Of a stretch of DNA of 59,718 bases, positions 49,319-58,614 are shown piece by piece. How positions within the stretch are numbered: position 1 is the first letter of the stretch; each line of letters begins with the position of its first letter. Source of the DNA: Tritrichomonas foetus. Lineage: Eukaryota; Parabasalia; Tritrichomonadida; Tritrichomonadidae. The translations under genes and the position numbers were made by a program. The DNA lies in NCBI GenBank assembly GCA_001839685.1, contig MLAK01000621.1:1-59718 (forward strand), in the 5' to 3' direction. Under the pieces are notes generated by a model. That model saw nothing but the letters and a program-made list of their open reading frames with translations. It did no database searches and had not been told where the DNA came from.

Positions 49319-50746
49319 TTATTTGAGAATGCAAACCTTCATAATATTTGTGGATTCTGTAATTGGCATACCAGCTGTAACGATGAATGTGTCACCGAGC
49401 TTGCAGTTTGCGCGGTGAGCGATGTAAGTGGCGATTTCGAAGAGCTCATCAGTTGTTGTATATTCTTTGATGAGCATTGGTGAAATGCCCCAACCCATTG
49501 ATAGCTTAGAGAATGTCTTCTTGTTGTAGGTGGCTGCAATGATTGGGCAGCCTGGTCTGAATCTTGAAACCATTTTAGCGGTCTGTCCGGAAAGGGTGAA
49601 TGCGATGATGAGCTTGGCGTTTAATGTGTGTGCTGCGTTGCAAGCTGCGTGAGAAATGGCTTCAACGATATCGTGAATAACAAAGTTGAGTGACTTCAAT
49701 TTTGCGAAGTAGTCGAGATGTTTTTCAGTTTCTTGTGCAATGCTAGACATTGCTTTGACGCACTCGACTGGATACTTACCGGCGGCTGTTTCTCCTGAAA
49801 GCATAATGCAGCTAGCGCCATCATACACAGCGTTAGCAACATCGCTTGTTTCGGCACGTGTTGGCCTTGGGTTTTCAATCATGGATTCGAGCATTTCTGT
49901 AGCAACAATAACTCTCTTTCCAAGTGTTCTGGCACGAGCAATGAGCTGCTTCTGAATTCCTGGAAGTTCAACGAATGGAATTTCAACACCCATATCACCA
50001 CGAGCAACCATGATACCTTCAGAAACGTTGAAAATTTCATCAATATTTTTAACGCCATCGAAGTTCTCAATTTTCGCAATAATGTCGATTTGGCCGCGGG
50101 CTCCATTCTGGTCGATGAGCTGACGGATTTGGAGAACGTTGTCTTTGTTGGAAACAAAGGAAGCGGCAATGAAATCGACGTTCATTTTGACGCCGAAAAG
50201 AATGTCTTGGCGGTCAGTTTCGGAAAGATATGGCATTGATAAAGCGATCTTGGGGAAGTTCATTGATTTTCTGTTTGAGATTGTACCTCCCTTCAAGCAA
50301 GTGCAAACAATATTATTGCCTCTGATGACGTCGACTTCGAATTTCAAAAGACCATCGTTAACCATGATAATATCGCCCCTCTTGAGATCCTGTGGAAGAT
50401 CTTTATGGGTCATTGAAACTTTGGTATTGTCACCTTGGATCTCGTCCGATGTGAAAGTGAATTTCTGACCATCCTTAATTTCGGCTTTTCCGTTTTTAAA
50501 TGTTTTTACACGAACTTCTGGGCCTTTTGTATCGAGGAGAATACCAACTGACTTCTTGCAGTCTTCAGCAGCCTTTCTGACAGCCTTAATACGACGTTCG
50601 TGGTCGGCATAGTCACCATGTGACATATTGAAGCGAGCAACGTTCATTCCGTTTTCGATGAGTTGGCGAAGAACTTCTGGCTTTTCACTGGATGGACCAA
50701 TGGTACAGATAATTTTGGTGTTACGATTTTGGACAAAGCAATCCAT
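49319..50746 (-). CDS. PYK: pyruvate kinase
   Basis: This 475-residue enzyme converts phosphoenolpyruvate and ADP to pyruvate and ATP, the last step of glycolysis in the cytosol. Motifs present include TKIICTIGPSS at the N-terminus, NVARFNMSHGDY, the ADP/metal loop DTKGPEVR, the active-site signature IIAKIENFDGV with its catalytic Lys, GDMGVEIPF, ATEMLESM and MLSGETAAGKYP. Glu in DTKGPEVR points to a potassium-dependent enzyme, by the known Glu/Lys rule. The length matches short bacterial-type pyruvate kinases without an extra C-terminal domain. Codon use is less AT-rich than in neighbouring genes, as expected for a highly expressed glycolytic gene. The start at 50746 gives MDCFVQNRNTKI. Confidence 0.97.
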   Translation of the reverse strand: MDCFVQNRNTKIICTIGPSSEKPEVLRQLIENGMNVARFNMSHGDYADHERRIKAVRKAAEDCKKSVGILLDTKGPEVRVKTFKNGKAEIKDGQKFTFTSDEIQGDNTKVSMTHKDLPQDLKRGDIIMVNDGLLKFEVDVIRGNNIVCTCLKGGTISNRKSMNFPKIALSMPYLSETDRQDILFGVKMNVDFIAASFVSNKDNVLQIRQLIDQNGARGQIDIIAKIENFDGVKNIDEIFNVSEGIMVARGDMGVEIPFVELPGIQKQLIARARTLGKRVIVATEMLESMIENPRPTRAETSDVANAVYDGASCIMLSGETAAGKYPVECVKAMSSIAQETEKHLDYFAKLKSLNFVIHDIVEAISHAACNAAHTLNAKLIIAFTLSGQTAKMVSRFRPGCPIIAATYNKKTFSKLSMGWGISPMLIKEYTTTDELFEIATYIAHRANCKLGDTFIVTAGMPITESTNIMKVCILK

Positions 50747-51730
50747 TCGTTGTTTTAATGAAAATAGTTATCAGAAAAGATTTCAATTATTTTCTATGAT
50801 ATTTTCAATTCAAAATTCTAATCTTATTTGGCGATATTTCTATCAATTTGTCCACCATTCAATTGAAAGGTCACATTATGGTGAATTGTTAGGTTAATTT
50901 TTACAAGAATTGACCACTTATATCAGAACGTATATTTTTGGTTTCAATTGAAAATGATCATTTTCAGGATGTTCATAATGTTTTGACAGAGTGGATATTT
51001 CTTAATTCAATAATTCATCAAAATTAAGAATGAATCTGGTCTTAATTGATTCAATCTTTTCAAAGATATCATCAATATTCATGTTGCTCTTCACATATTG
51101 TCGAGTTCTAAATCGTGATTTTTCGAGTCCATTCTATCTTTCGAAATAAATAATTACGGGCAGTGTGGTCGAAAATAATTTTATTTTATTTCAAAATAAT
51201 TCTAAGGTCAATTATGGTGAAAATAATATTTATAGAGTTGAGTATGATTTCTCAATCGAAATCAGGTGTCTTCTGAAAATCTGATGATTGTGATTTAGGT
51301 AGAAATGTGGGTAAGATGAAATCATTTCATTGAAATAAATATTATTTCAAAAAAAACACCATTGATAGAATTTTAAAAAGTGATTCTCAATTACATATCA
51401 CAATAACCATATATGAAGTTAAAAAGTTTCATATAATTCTTTTCAATATGTATAACTCACAAAGAATTAAATCATTCACCTCCAACTCATGCTATCGATC
51501 TGAATCTCTATTTTGCATTCATTTCATTCAGACTAACAACTTTGGATCAGATTCTATTCAATTCCTACTCAATTAAACATAATCAAATTCGGTTAATTCT
51601 GAAAGGATGAAAAATAATAAAATAATAAAGAAAACTGATAATCCCGGTAATATTTAATATGTTCACAATAAAATGAATGAATTATGTAAAAAAAAAAAAT
51701 TAATTGTGTCATCAAATTTTCCACTTTCTA
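50747..51730. other. 984-bp intergenic interval between pyruvate kinase and kelch genes
   Basis: The interval is AT-rich, with no credible gene. A TGGTCA motif in minus-strand sense lies about 160 bases upstream of the pyruvate kinase start (50907-50912), and a GGTCA in plus-strand sense near 50868. No RNA gene is recognised. Confidence 0.4.
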
Positions 51731-52957
51731 TTATGATGATTGAGTGCTTGAAAACATATTCATATCATTTTCAAAACATTCTCTCATATCTTGTCTCAAA
51801 TTTATAAATCCTAATGCTTCACCAATTGATATAATAAAAATTGATGGTGGATCAGAATGAGGTGTCCCCATAAAAGCCATTACTTGTCGTTTCTTTTCAT
51901 TGTAGCAGAAAGAGTAGTTATAAATCCTCGGAATCATAAAAATCTGGAACAAATCTGATATTTTTCCATCATCTAAAGATGTGGTTACATCATCTGGCAA
52001 CACATGGAAAACATACCACCACATTCTTTTTACATCAAGTGCATAAAGAATTGTATACTTTGTACTCGCTTTTCCACCAAAGAAAAGATAATATTCACCT
52101 ATATTGACCATTCCTGCACTTGCAATTTCAGCTGGGGGACAGCATCCAGTTGTTATTACATTTTCTATACTTAATGTTTCCATATTGATTGAAACTAGGC
52201 CGTTTTCGTTTGATCCTCCATATGCAAAAATTTGATTTTTATCAGTTAGAAATGGAATGGAAGATCTTCCAGAGAATTCAAAACTGATTTTATTCCATTT
52301 CATATCGTCGAATGATAAAATTGAAAGGTCATTAATATAATTACCATTATATCCTCCCCATATAAAAAGTTTTCGATTATATATTCCCATAATTGGTGTT
52401 GATCTTGGTTCTGGTTCTTGTCCATGCGTTTTATGTCTTCGGACTTCACCAGTATTCACATTAATTGTATGCAGATCACCAAAATAATTAGGTTTGTTGT
52501 ATCCACCAAATATAATAATACATCCATTATAGAAAATAGCAGAAGATCCCGATCGTGGACTTATTTTTTCACCATTCAACAAAATTTTTCTCCAAGTCAG
52601 TGTCTGAGTGTTGAATTCCCAGACGTCAGTCAGGGTGATACCACTTGGTGATATTCCATATCCAATATATTCAGTAAACTTCTCTTTTGAATAACAAGAG
52701 AATTGTCCGATACGATTCGGTGGACAGAGTGAAGAAGTCAAAATAATTGACCATACACCATTAAAAGCTGACTTTATTGGACTCAGTGATGCTTTTCTCT
52801 TACTTGAAACATTCGCCACACAATCGGTCTTCGAAATGATATTATTATTCAGCGAATTATGATCAAGTTTTCCATAACCATCGTTCTTTAGTGACTCCAA
52901 TGCAAAATAATAAGGTGAACATAAATCTTCTGGGATTGTACTGACATTAGCGCCCAT
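51731..52957 (-). CDS. kelch-repeat protein with N-myristoylation signal
   Basis: This 408-residue protein contains about five kelch blades between residues 90 and 330, with blade motifs such as AIFYNGCIIIFGGYN, KLFIWGGYNGNYINDLS, QIFAYGGSNENGL and YYLFFGGKAS. The N-terminus MGANVS fits the consensus for N-myristoylation (Gly2, Ser6), suggesting membrane attachment. No BTB, F-box or other extra domain is seen. The C-terminal 70 residues contain a DPPSIFIISIGEALGF helix and an acidic tail. Kelch propellers bind protein partners; the partner is not known here. The ATG at 52957 is the first in frame and preserves the Gly2 needed for myristoylation. Confidence 0.8.
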   Translation of the reverse strand: MGANVSTIPEDLCSPYYFALESLKNDGYGKLDHNSLNNNIISKTDCVANVSSKRKASLSPIKSAFNGVWSIILTSSLCPPNRIGQFSCYSKEKFTEYIGYGISPSGITLTDVWEFNTQTLTWRKILLNGEKISPRSGSSAIFYNGCIIIFGGYNKPNYFGDLHTINVNTGEVRRHKTHGQEPEPRSTPIMGIYNRKLFIWGGYNGNYINDLSILSFDDMKWNKISFEFSGRSSIPFLTDKNQIFAYGGSNENGLVSINMETLSIENVITTGCCPPAEIASAGMVNIGEYYLFFGGKASTKYTILYALDVKRMWWYVFHVLPDDVTTSLDDGKISDLFQIFMIPRIYNYSFCYNEKKRQVMAFMGTPHSDPPSIFIISIGEALGFINLRQDMRECFENDMNMFSSTQSS

Positions 52958-53666
52958 TTTGGGATATGAAAATTTGATTAAATCATATTCAAATAATTAT
53001 TTATCTGGCATTCAAAATATTCTTTGAATATTTCAGAAATATTTCAAATTATTGAAAGAATTGTATGATTCCATTTGTATATAAAACGGCGATTATCAAT
53101 ACTCATTCTTTCAGAATTTTTGACCATACATTTAAATTTTTAAACATTGAAAAATTAAACTGTCGAGCATTTTCTCATAATTTCTTTTTGTCACTACATA
53201 ATTCAGTTTCATCGAATTCTGATACTCAATTAGAAATTCTGTGTTATGGACGAATATATATTGAAATCTAATAGATCTATGGAGAATTTGAAATAAAATC
53301 CTAGATTGTGAGAAACCAAATGACAATTACGATAGAGATAGGTTTTCTATCGCTTTAGGTTGTCATGAATTCCTTTATTATTATATTCCTTCTTCAAAAA
53401 TATGAAGGAAAAAACGAGTCAAGATGACTGAGAGAGCCCAAAAAAATGAGAAAATCTGAAAACACCACCAAAATCACCACTCACAAATATAAAATAAACT
53501 TCTGAAAAAAAAATAGGATAAATCATTGAATGATTTAACACCATTAAATTTATATTTATTTTTTCTATATTTATTTGTCCCTACACACTCAATTTTTATT
53601 GGCACTAGGAAAAGCTCATTTCAAAATTCACTTTTCAATACATTTTTCAAATTCCAATTTTCCCAT
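52958..53666. other. divergent promoter region of the kelch and kinase genes
   Basis: Two minor open frames of about 65 codons overlap on opposite strands near 53065-53326, but neither shows recognisable protein character. The frame of the downstream kinase extends back to 53526 only through a TTG codon and hydrophobic, low-complexity sequence, so I treat that part as 5' flank. Confidence 0.45.
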
Positions 53667-54980
53667 ATGTCAGTAATCAGATGCCCAGCGAAATTAACAC
53701 ATAATATTCCTGCACATCAATACTGTAAAAACCACGCGAAACCAGAAGAGCATATGTTTATTCGTGCGCAGGCAGTTCAAAATTGCCTAGAAGAAAATTG
53801 GAAGAGAACTATCGACGATACCGAAATCAATGATAAAAACTTCGCTCAAGTTTCTGCAATGGATATTCCGCAGCCACAAAAAGAAAAGAAACTGCAAGAA
53901 ATGAGCCAATCAATCAATCAACATACTCGATTTCTCAGGACGAAAGCCAAGCCGTGCATGTTTATCAAACACGCAATGATCGGGAAAGGAGGATTCGCTT
54001 CAGTTTTTTTAGTCACTGATAAGCGCGATGGCCAATTTTATGCTATGAAGGTTATGGCGAAAACACAAATCCTCGAAAATGGCCTGGTTCCAAATATTGC
54101 TAACGAAAAAGAGATTTTATCGACTCTAAACTCGCAGTATATCGTGAAAATGTACGCTAGCTTTCAGGATCCCTTTAATGTGTATTTCTTGCTTGAATAT
54201 CTACCTGGAGGTGATCTTCGTCATTTGATGGATTCGGTGATATTTACAGAAAGACACATTCAATTTATTATTGGTGAATTAATTCTGGCTTTAGAGGAAA
54301 TTCATAATCAAGATGTTCTGCATCTTGACGTTAAGCCTGGCAATATTTTAATTAATAGTGATGGCCATCTAAAATTGACTGATTTTGGCATATCAGTTAA
54401 AATTGGTCAAAAGCCTTCGACCAAAGGCATCATCAATGATATGATTCTCAAAAGTCGGAATAAAAATGCAAAAAGAATTGCTACACTCGACTACATGCCT
54501 CCAGAATTAGGCTGTAATGGCGAACTCTCACCTAAAACTGATTTATGGTCAGTTGGTGTAATAATGTTTGAATTGTTATATGGTCAGTTGCCATTTTCAA
54601 AAGACGTTATTACAGATGTAATTTTACAGGGACGAAACTTTGAAAAATTTCTTGTTTTTCCTTCATCTCATATTGTTTCACGTAATGCTATACTGCTAAT
54701 CACTTCTTTATTAAGGCCTGTCCATCTCAGGCCAGATATCCAAGAAATTAAAAAAGATAAATTCTTTAATCGTTTTAATTTCGAAGAACCGAGCTTGAAC
54801 ATACCACCTTTGATTCCTTCAATTAAAAGGCCGTTGGATTTATCACATTTTGCGGTAAAGGATATGTATAATTTTGATGATGTTCCACAAATCGAAAATA
54901 GCGAATGGGCTAATTTGGCATTTCTAGGATTGACTTACCATAAAAGGCCGGACGCGTTAACAGATCCAGGTGATCTCTAA
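53667..54980 (+). CDS. AGC-type (NDR/MAST-like) Ser/Thr protein kinase, non-RD
   Basis: From the ATG at 53667 the protein has 437 residues. A helical N-terminal region of about 105 residues precedes the kinase domain (about 110-400). Recognisable motifs are the Gly-rich loop GKGGFASVFLV, the catalytic Lys in AMKVMAK, EKEILSTLNSQYIVKMY, the hinge LLEYLPGGDLRHLM, the catalytic loop HLDVKPGNIL, DFGISV, and a P+1/APE-equivalent YMPPELG. About 30 residues are inserted between DFG and the APE motif, as in NDR and MAST/Greatwall kinases. The Arg before the catalytic Asp is Leu, so it is a non-RD kinase. The catalytic Lys, Asp and DFG Asp are present, so it should be active. A C-terminal tail follows the lobe. 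Substrates are unknown. Confidence 0.88.
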   Translation: MSVIRCPAKLTHNIPAHQYCKNHAKPEEHMFIRAQAVQNCLEENWKRTIDDTEINDKNFAQVSAMDIPQPQKEKKLQEMSQSINQHTRFLRTKAKPCMFIKHAMIGKGGFASVFLVTDKRDGQFYAMKVMAKTQILENGLVPNIANEKEILSTLNSQYIVKMYASFQDPFNVYFLLEYLPGGDLRHLMDSVIFTERHIQFIIGELILALEEIHNQDVLHLDVKPGNILINSDGHLKLTDFGISVKIGQKPSTKGIINDMILKSRNKNAKRIATLDYMPPELGCNGELSPKTDLWSVGVIMFELLYGQLPFSKDVITDVILQGRNFEKFLVFPSSHIVSRNAILLITSLLRPVHLRPDIQEIKKDKFFNRFNFEEPSLNIPPLIPSIKRPLDLSHFAVKDMYNFDDVPQIENSEWANLAFLGLTYHKRPDALTDPGDL

Positions 54981-55294
54981 TTAGAGATATATATTATTGT
55001 TAATTTTATTTTTGTTTGTAAAAGGTTGAAAAATACAATCTTTTGTTTGTGTTTTTATTTAAAGCGTTCTCTGTGACTTTTTCCATCTTTTCTATTTCTA
55101 AACTTGATGAAATGTATCATTCTATCAACCAATATTGGTCTTATTTATGTGCGAATCGAATTAAATTGAAGAATGAAACTTGTTTGGTGAATATTTGAAA
55201 ATTTCGAAATCTGTATTTTTGGAAATAAGTTCAAACAATGTATTTCGTTTGAGCTCATATTTTGCTTTTTTAATTTTAAACGTACACAACATCA
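54981..55294. other. intergenic, no feature recognised
   Basis: This 314-bp AT-rich spacer lies between two plus-strand genes. CAATATTGGTC near 55129-55139 is a weak form of the GGTCA motif. Nothing else stands out. Confidence 0.35.
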
Positions 55295-56395
55295 ATGACA
55301 AGAGTTGCGCCTCGTTCTCTTGATCGTAGATTAGAACAATTCCAATTTAAAGTTCAACAGCAAATAAATATTACTGATGATCAGCTGACTCGTATTTCCG
55401 AATATTATCATACGCTGCAAAATGATATAACGAATTTTGAAGATAAGTTAAATCGATTAAATATTCGAGCAACTCAAATAGAGCACACAAAGAAAGGGAG
55501 AGAAAATTGTAAATCAGCAGAAAAGAAAGCAAAAGCTTCTCGATTAATGAATGATCATGAGAAAAGGTTAAAAGAATTATCTGAATATTATCAAAAGCAG
55601 AAAGAAGTCATGAGAATCGATTTCGAAAACACTTATGAAGAAATCGATAAAATGGCACAAAAAAGAGCAGAAGATAAAGTTAAACCTGTAGAAAACGAAA
55701 TAAAAAAGACAATCAGCCTTATTAATAAACTTAATGATGCTTCTAATCAAAATAATAATGATTCAGAGGAAAGCCTTATCGAACAAGATGTTAATCATGC
55801 ACATGATATGGAGTTACAAAGAATTGCTAATCTCGAAGCAAAACTCGAAGATCAAAATAAATATCGATTAGAAATGTTGATTGAAGAGAAAAACAGATTA
55901 ACAGAATGTGTTAATCTTCTTGAAGATATGGAGCGCAATCACATTACTGAAATGGAACATCTTAAAGATGAACTCGATGCTATTGATGTGAAATATTCCG
56001 AACAAGTAAAGGCAAGGAAAAGTAAGCAGCATAAAGAAACTGCAAAAATAAAAAGAACAATTCATGATCGGGAGCAACAAGTTAAAACATTACAAAAAGC
56101 TCTTCATAAATCAGAGAAGCGTCAAAGAGAAGAAATGCAAAAAGCTTCTGAAACAAGTGAATACCTTCGTACTGAACTTCTTGCTGTGAAAAAACGTGTC
56201 AGCCAGCAGCGAGAAAATGATAATGAAATTTCTGAACAAAGAGGACAGTTAAGTGAATTGAGCATACAATTAAATCAAAGAGAACAGATTTTATTGAAAA
56301 TGCGAACAGATAATGAAACGCTGAAAAGAGACATTGCCAGAATTACACAAGAAAAGTTAATTGCGAAAAGGCGAGCGGCCCTTAATATAACTTGA
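55295..56395 (+). CDS. long coiled-coil protein, unknown function
   Basis: This 366-residue protein is nearly all coiled coil. After a basic start (MTRVAPRSLDRRLEQ), heptad-rich sequence continues from about residue 15 to 355, rich in Glu, Lys, Gln and Arg and poor in Pro and Gly. One short Asn/Ser/Asp break at about 147-157 separates two coil segments. No globular domain, signal peptide or membrane helix is seen. It would form an extended rod, perhaps part of the flagellar or pelta-axostyle cytoskeleton, but that is a guess from composition. It has no clear sequence similarity to the coiled-coil protein at 43554-45719 beyond composition. Confidence 0.75.
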   Translation: MTRVAPRSLDRRLEQFQFKVQQQINITDDQLTRISEYYHTLQNDITNFEDKLNRLNIRATQIEHTKKGRENCKSAEKKAKASRLMNDHEKRLKELSEYYQKQKEVMRIDFENTYEEIDKMAQKRAEDKVKPVENEIKKTISLINKLNDASNQNNNDSEESLIEQDVNHAHDMELQRIANLEAKLEDQNKYRLEMLIEEKNRLTECVNLLEDMERNHITEMEHLKDELDAIDVKYSEQVKARKSKQHKETAKIKRTIHDREQQVKTLQKALHKSEKRQREEMQKASETSEYLRTELLAVKKRVSQQRENDNEISEQRGQLSELSIQLNQREQILLKMRTDNETLKRDIARITQEKLIAKRRAALNIT

Positions 56396-56600
56396 TTGTC
56401 ATTTCCAAAAGAATGATAATTTTTTAGTAAATGTTATTTAATTTCTTTATTTCATAAATTACATTTTGATTTTAATTAAAAAAAATTTGATCAATAATTA
56501 TGAAAGAATGTGATTAAATAAGAAACAATCCAAAAATAGAAATCCAAATATTATGTTTAAAACATAAATTTATTTACAGAAAACATAAAAGAAATACTAA

Positions 56601-56852
56601 TTATTCTTTCGATTTCTTTGGCATGATTCCAAGAGTACAATCTTTCAGTGTTAAAGCTCCTTTCTTTGCTTGTACAAAACACTTCTTTGCGGCCTTGCCA
56701 TCTTGAAAACGGACACGAACGTGGCCATCATTCATTCTCTCAATCTCCATGATACTTCCGAAACTTTCGAGTAATTCTGTAAGTTCAACCAAGGTATATT
56801 CGTCTGGCAAATATGTTACGAACACTGTTGATGGAAAATCTTTGTCGCTCAT
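56601..56852 (-). CDS. small single-RRM RNA-binding protein
   Basis: The frame reaches back to a TTG, but the ATG at 56852 gives 83 residues, MSDKDFPSTVFV. The whole protein is one RRM: beta-1/RNP2 STVFVTYLP, an acidic helix with LTELLESFGSI, beta-3/RNP1 HVRVRFQDG, a basic second helix, and a lysine-rich end (MPKKSKE). Aromatic residues are reduced at the usual RNP1 positions, with Val/Arg in place of one aromatic, so the RNA contact may be altered. Size and layout fit small RNA-processing proteins. It is divergent from the LAMTOR3-like gene, with a shared TTTGGTCA motif in between. Confidence 0.8.
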   Translation of the reverse strand: MSDKDFPSTVFVTYLPDEYTLVELTELLESFGSIMEIERMNDGHVRVRFQDGKAAKKCFVQAKKGALTLKDCTLGIMPKKSKE

Positions 56853-57024
56853 CAAACTAAAATTATGTAGCTCCAAATAAATAAATATTCAAAAAGTTTG
56901 ACAAATTCAAAAGGGAAATTTGGTCATGTATATACTTTTCTGTTCATAAATGGCTGGATTTATGTTCAAAAATTGTGTATATAATCATTCGCAATCATTC
57001 AATTTTCTTGATAAAGATAATCAA

Positions 57025-57414
57025 ATGGAAAACTTCGATCCAAGTAATTTTCTCGATAAAATATGCGAATCAATAACAGGTGTTAAAAAAGCATACATTT
57101 CTGACATGCAAGGCGCGATTCTGGCTGAATCATCAGCCCAACAAGACGAATCTTCAATTGCTCGAGACGACATCACTTTAGTTCGATCATTTCCAAAGTA
57201 TTTCGAAAGGCTAGGGAAACTCTCTTTTGGAGAAGCCCAATCAATGGTCGTGGAAGGAGAAGATTGCTCGGCAGTATTTTTAGTCGCATCTCCGCTTTTT
57301 TTGACATTCATTTGTGATGAAAACGCTAATTTTGCACTTTTAACAGAACTTCCAAACGAAATGAGAGAGTTTCTTTCCCAAATTCAGAGCACTGATTCAT
57401 ACTTGTGTATCTAG
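57025..57414 (+). CDS. LAMTOR3/MP1-like roadblock-fold protein
   Basis: From the ATG at 57025 the protein has 129 residues, MENFDPSNFLDKI. It follows the roadblock/LC7 pattern: helix 1, then beta strands KKAYISDMQGAILAES, a central helix with RSFPKYFERLGKLSFG, strands QSMVVEGEDCSAVFLVA and LFLTFICDENANFALL, and a final amphipathic helix MREFLSQIQ. The strand-loop wording (G-V/I-x-x-A-x-x-S-D-x-x-G-x-x-x) and length are those of LAMTOR3/MP1, a Ragulator scaffold that anchors Rag GTPases and MEK on late endosomes. An in-frame ATG at 56950 would add 25 polar residues and cannot be excluded. MglB or dynein light chain roadblock are alternative relatives. Confidence 0.65.
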   Translation: MENFDPSNFLDKICESITGVKKAYISDMQGAILAESSAQQDESSIARDDITLVRSFPKYFERLGKLSFGEAQSMVVEGEDCSAVFLVASPLFLTFICDENANFALLTELPNEMREFLSQIQSTDSYLCI

Positions 57415-58260
57415 AAATGTATATGATTAATATTTATATCTTACTGTTTTCAATTAATTGTAGTTTATGTAAATATAACATGCTTTTATTCATTTTCACA
57501 CTTTTTGTCTATTATGATGAGAGTTTGGTTTAAACCAACTTTTTGAATGAATCCCTTTTATCTAAAATAAGGATTTTCGTCATATATGAATAAACCTAAG
57601 AATTTGATAAAAGACGAGGGAAGATCGATTTTATATGAACTATTTGATCTATTTGACGCGTCATCACAAGGAAGAAGGTTCACCAGGGTGGCTTTTGGGG
57701 AAAATGGGGGAAATGAATTTCCCTCATCAACCAATTTATGAAAATGTAACCATGTTTTTGTCAATTATCATTTTTGTAAATAATGTTACTTATAGCCACA
57801 CTTAGCAATATAAATGGGTTGTTTACGTGTTATACCTACACATAACTATTTTAGTCACTTGTAGAGGCACATTTGCCGAATTACTATTAATTCAGAATCA
57901 CATTTATTGGTAAATTTTTGTCAAAGCGGACTTCTAACAAAAGGGACAGATTTAAAAATTTCTTCTTGTTAGGCAGAGATATAAAATTATATTTAATAAT
58001 CATTAGTAAAAATAATTAATCATATAATGAATTGGTAAAATTTATTACTTATTCAATTGGCCAATAAGCCAATAGGTTTGTTCGCTCTTCTTGGTATTTG
58101 CTGATCATATCTAACCATTTTATCGATTTTAATAAACCTCTCAGTGCAAGCCTCTGACATCATCTATAAAAAGATCTACAAGTTGGTCCCTTTGGTACCA
58201 ACCTATAGATCTTTCAAAATTTTACTAATCCATCATCATCGAATCACTTCACATTTTTTT
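57415..58260. other. intergenic with palindrome, hairpin and initiator-like element
   Basis: The interval contains the palindrome TTGGTTTAAACCAA at 57525-57538 just after the LAMTOR3-like gene, an imperfect hairpin at 58172-58212, and the initiator-like TCACTTCACATTTTTTT at 58244-58260. A 68-codon minus-strand frame at 57558-57764 opens only at TTG, so I do not call it. Confidence 0.5.
58172..58212. repeat. imperfect hairpin upstream of the small-gene array
   Basis: AGATCTA (58172-58178) pairs with TAGATCT (58206-58212) and GTTGGT (58182-58187) with ACCAAC (58197-58202), leaving symmetric three-base internal loops and a nine-base apical loop. It ends 31 bases before the initiator-like motif of the next unit. 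Confidence 0.6.
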
Positions 58261-58492
58261 ATGGAAGATAAAACCAAGATCTATGTCTTCAACAGAGAAG
58301 AGAATAGCTTTGTTGTTTTCGGAGACGGTGTCGAAGTGATGAATTATGAAACTAAGGAATACAAGTTCTAAAATTCAGTTCTGTGATTGAACTTGATAAA
58401 CCTTATTGATCTAAATATTTGTTGAAAGAAGTTAATGCACTTCCAGAACTATTCATTGTAATCGATGATAATTTCAATCCTGAAATAGAATG
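58261..58492 (+). pseudogene. broken member of a small-gene array
   Basis: An ATG at 58261 directly follows the element TCACTTCACATTTTTTT. It opens a 36-codon frame (MEDKTKIYVFNREE at its start) that stops at 58371. A further coding-like tail, LPELFIVIDDNFNPEIE then TGA at 58490-58492, lies in another frame. The total span of 232 bases is close to the 249 bases of the intact gene at 58615, and I-x-VFN-[QR]-[DE] is shared with it. The reading frame has apparently been lost by at least one indel or stop. The 36-codon peptide may still be expressed. Confidence 0.5.
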
Positions 58493-58614
58493 AGTAAACA
58501 ATCATTTCACTTTTATATTATGAATAAAAATGCTGGACAAGGATCCAGAAGTCGTTAATGGAATCCAAACACTAATTAATTTATTAAAGTAAACAATCAT
58601 TTCACTTTTTATTT
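58493..58614 (+). repeat. duplicated promoter segment with a 73-bp gene remnant
   Basis: AGTAAACAATCATTTCACTT and the following TT occur at 58493-58514 and again, identically, at 58588-58609. Each copy starts at or next to the stop codon of the preceding unit and leads within a few bases to an ATG (58520 and 58615). Between them, 58520-58592 keeps only a start and a tail encoding LDKDPEVVNGIQTLINLLK in a different frame, so it looks like an internally deleted array unit. Confidence 0.6.

Noticed and set aside
57558..57764. 68-codon minus-strand frame after the LAMTOR3-like gene
   Set aside because: It opens at TTG, not ATG, and has no motif or promoter-like sequence.
58144..58371. 75-residue protein starting at 58144
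   Set aside because: That start is GTG and the first ATG is at 58261, right after an initiator-like element; the upstream part includes the hairpin region.
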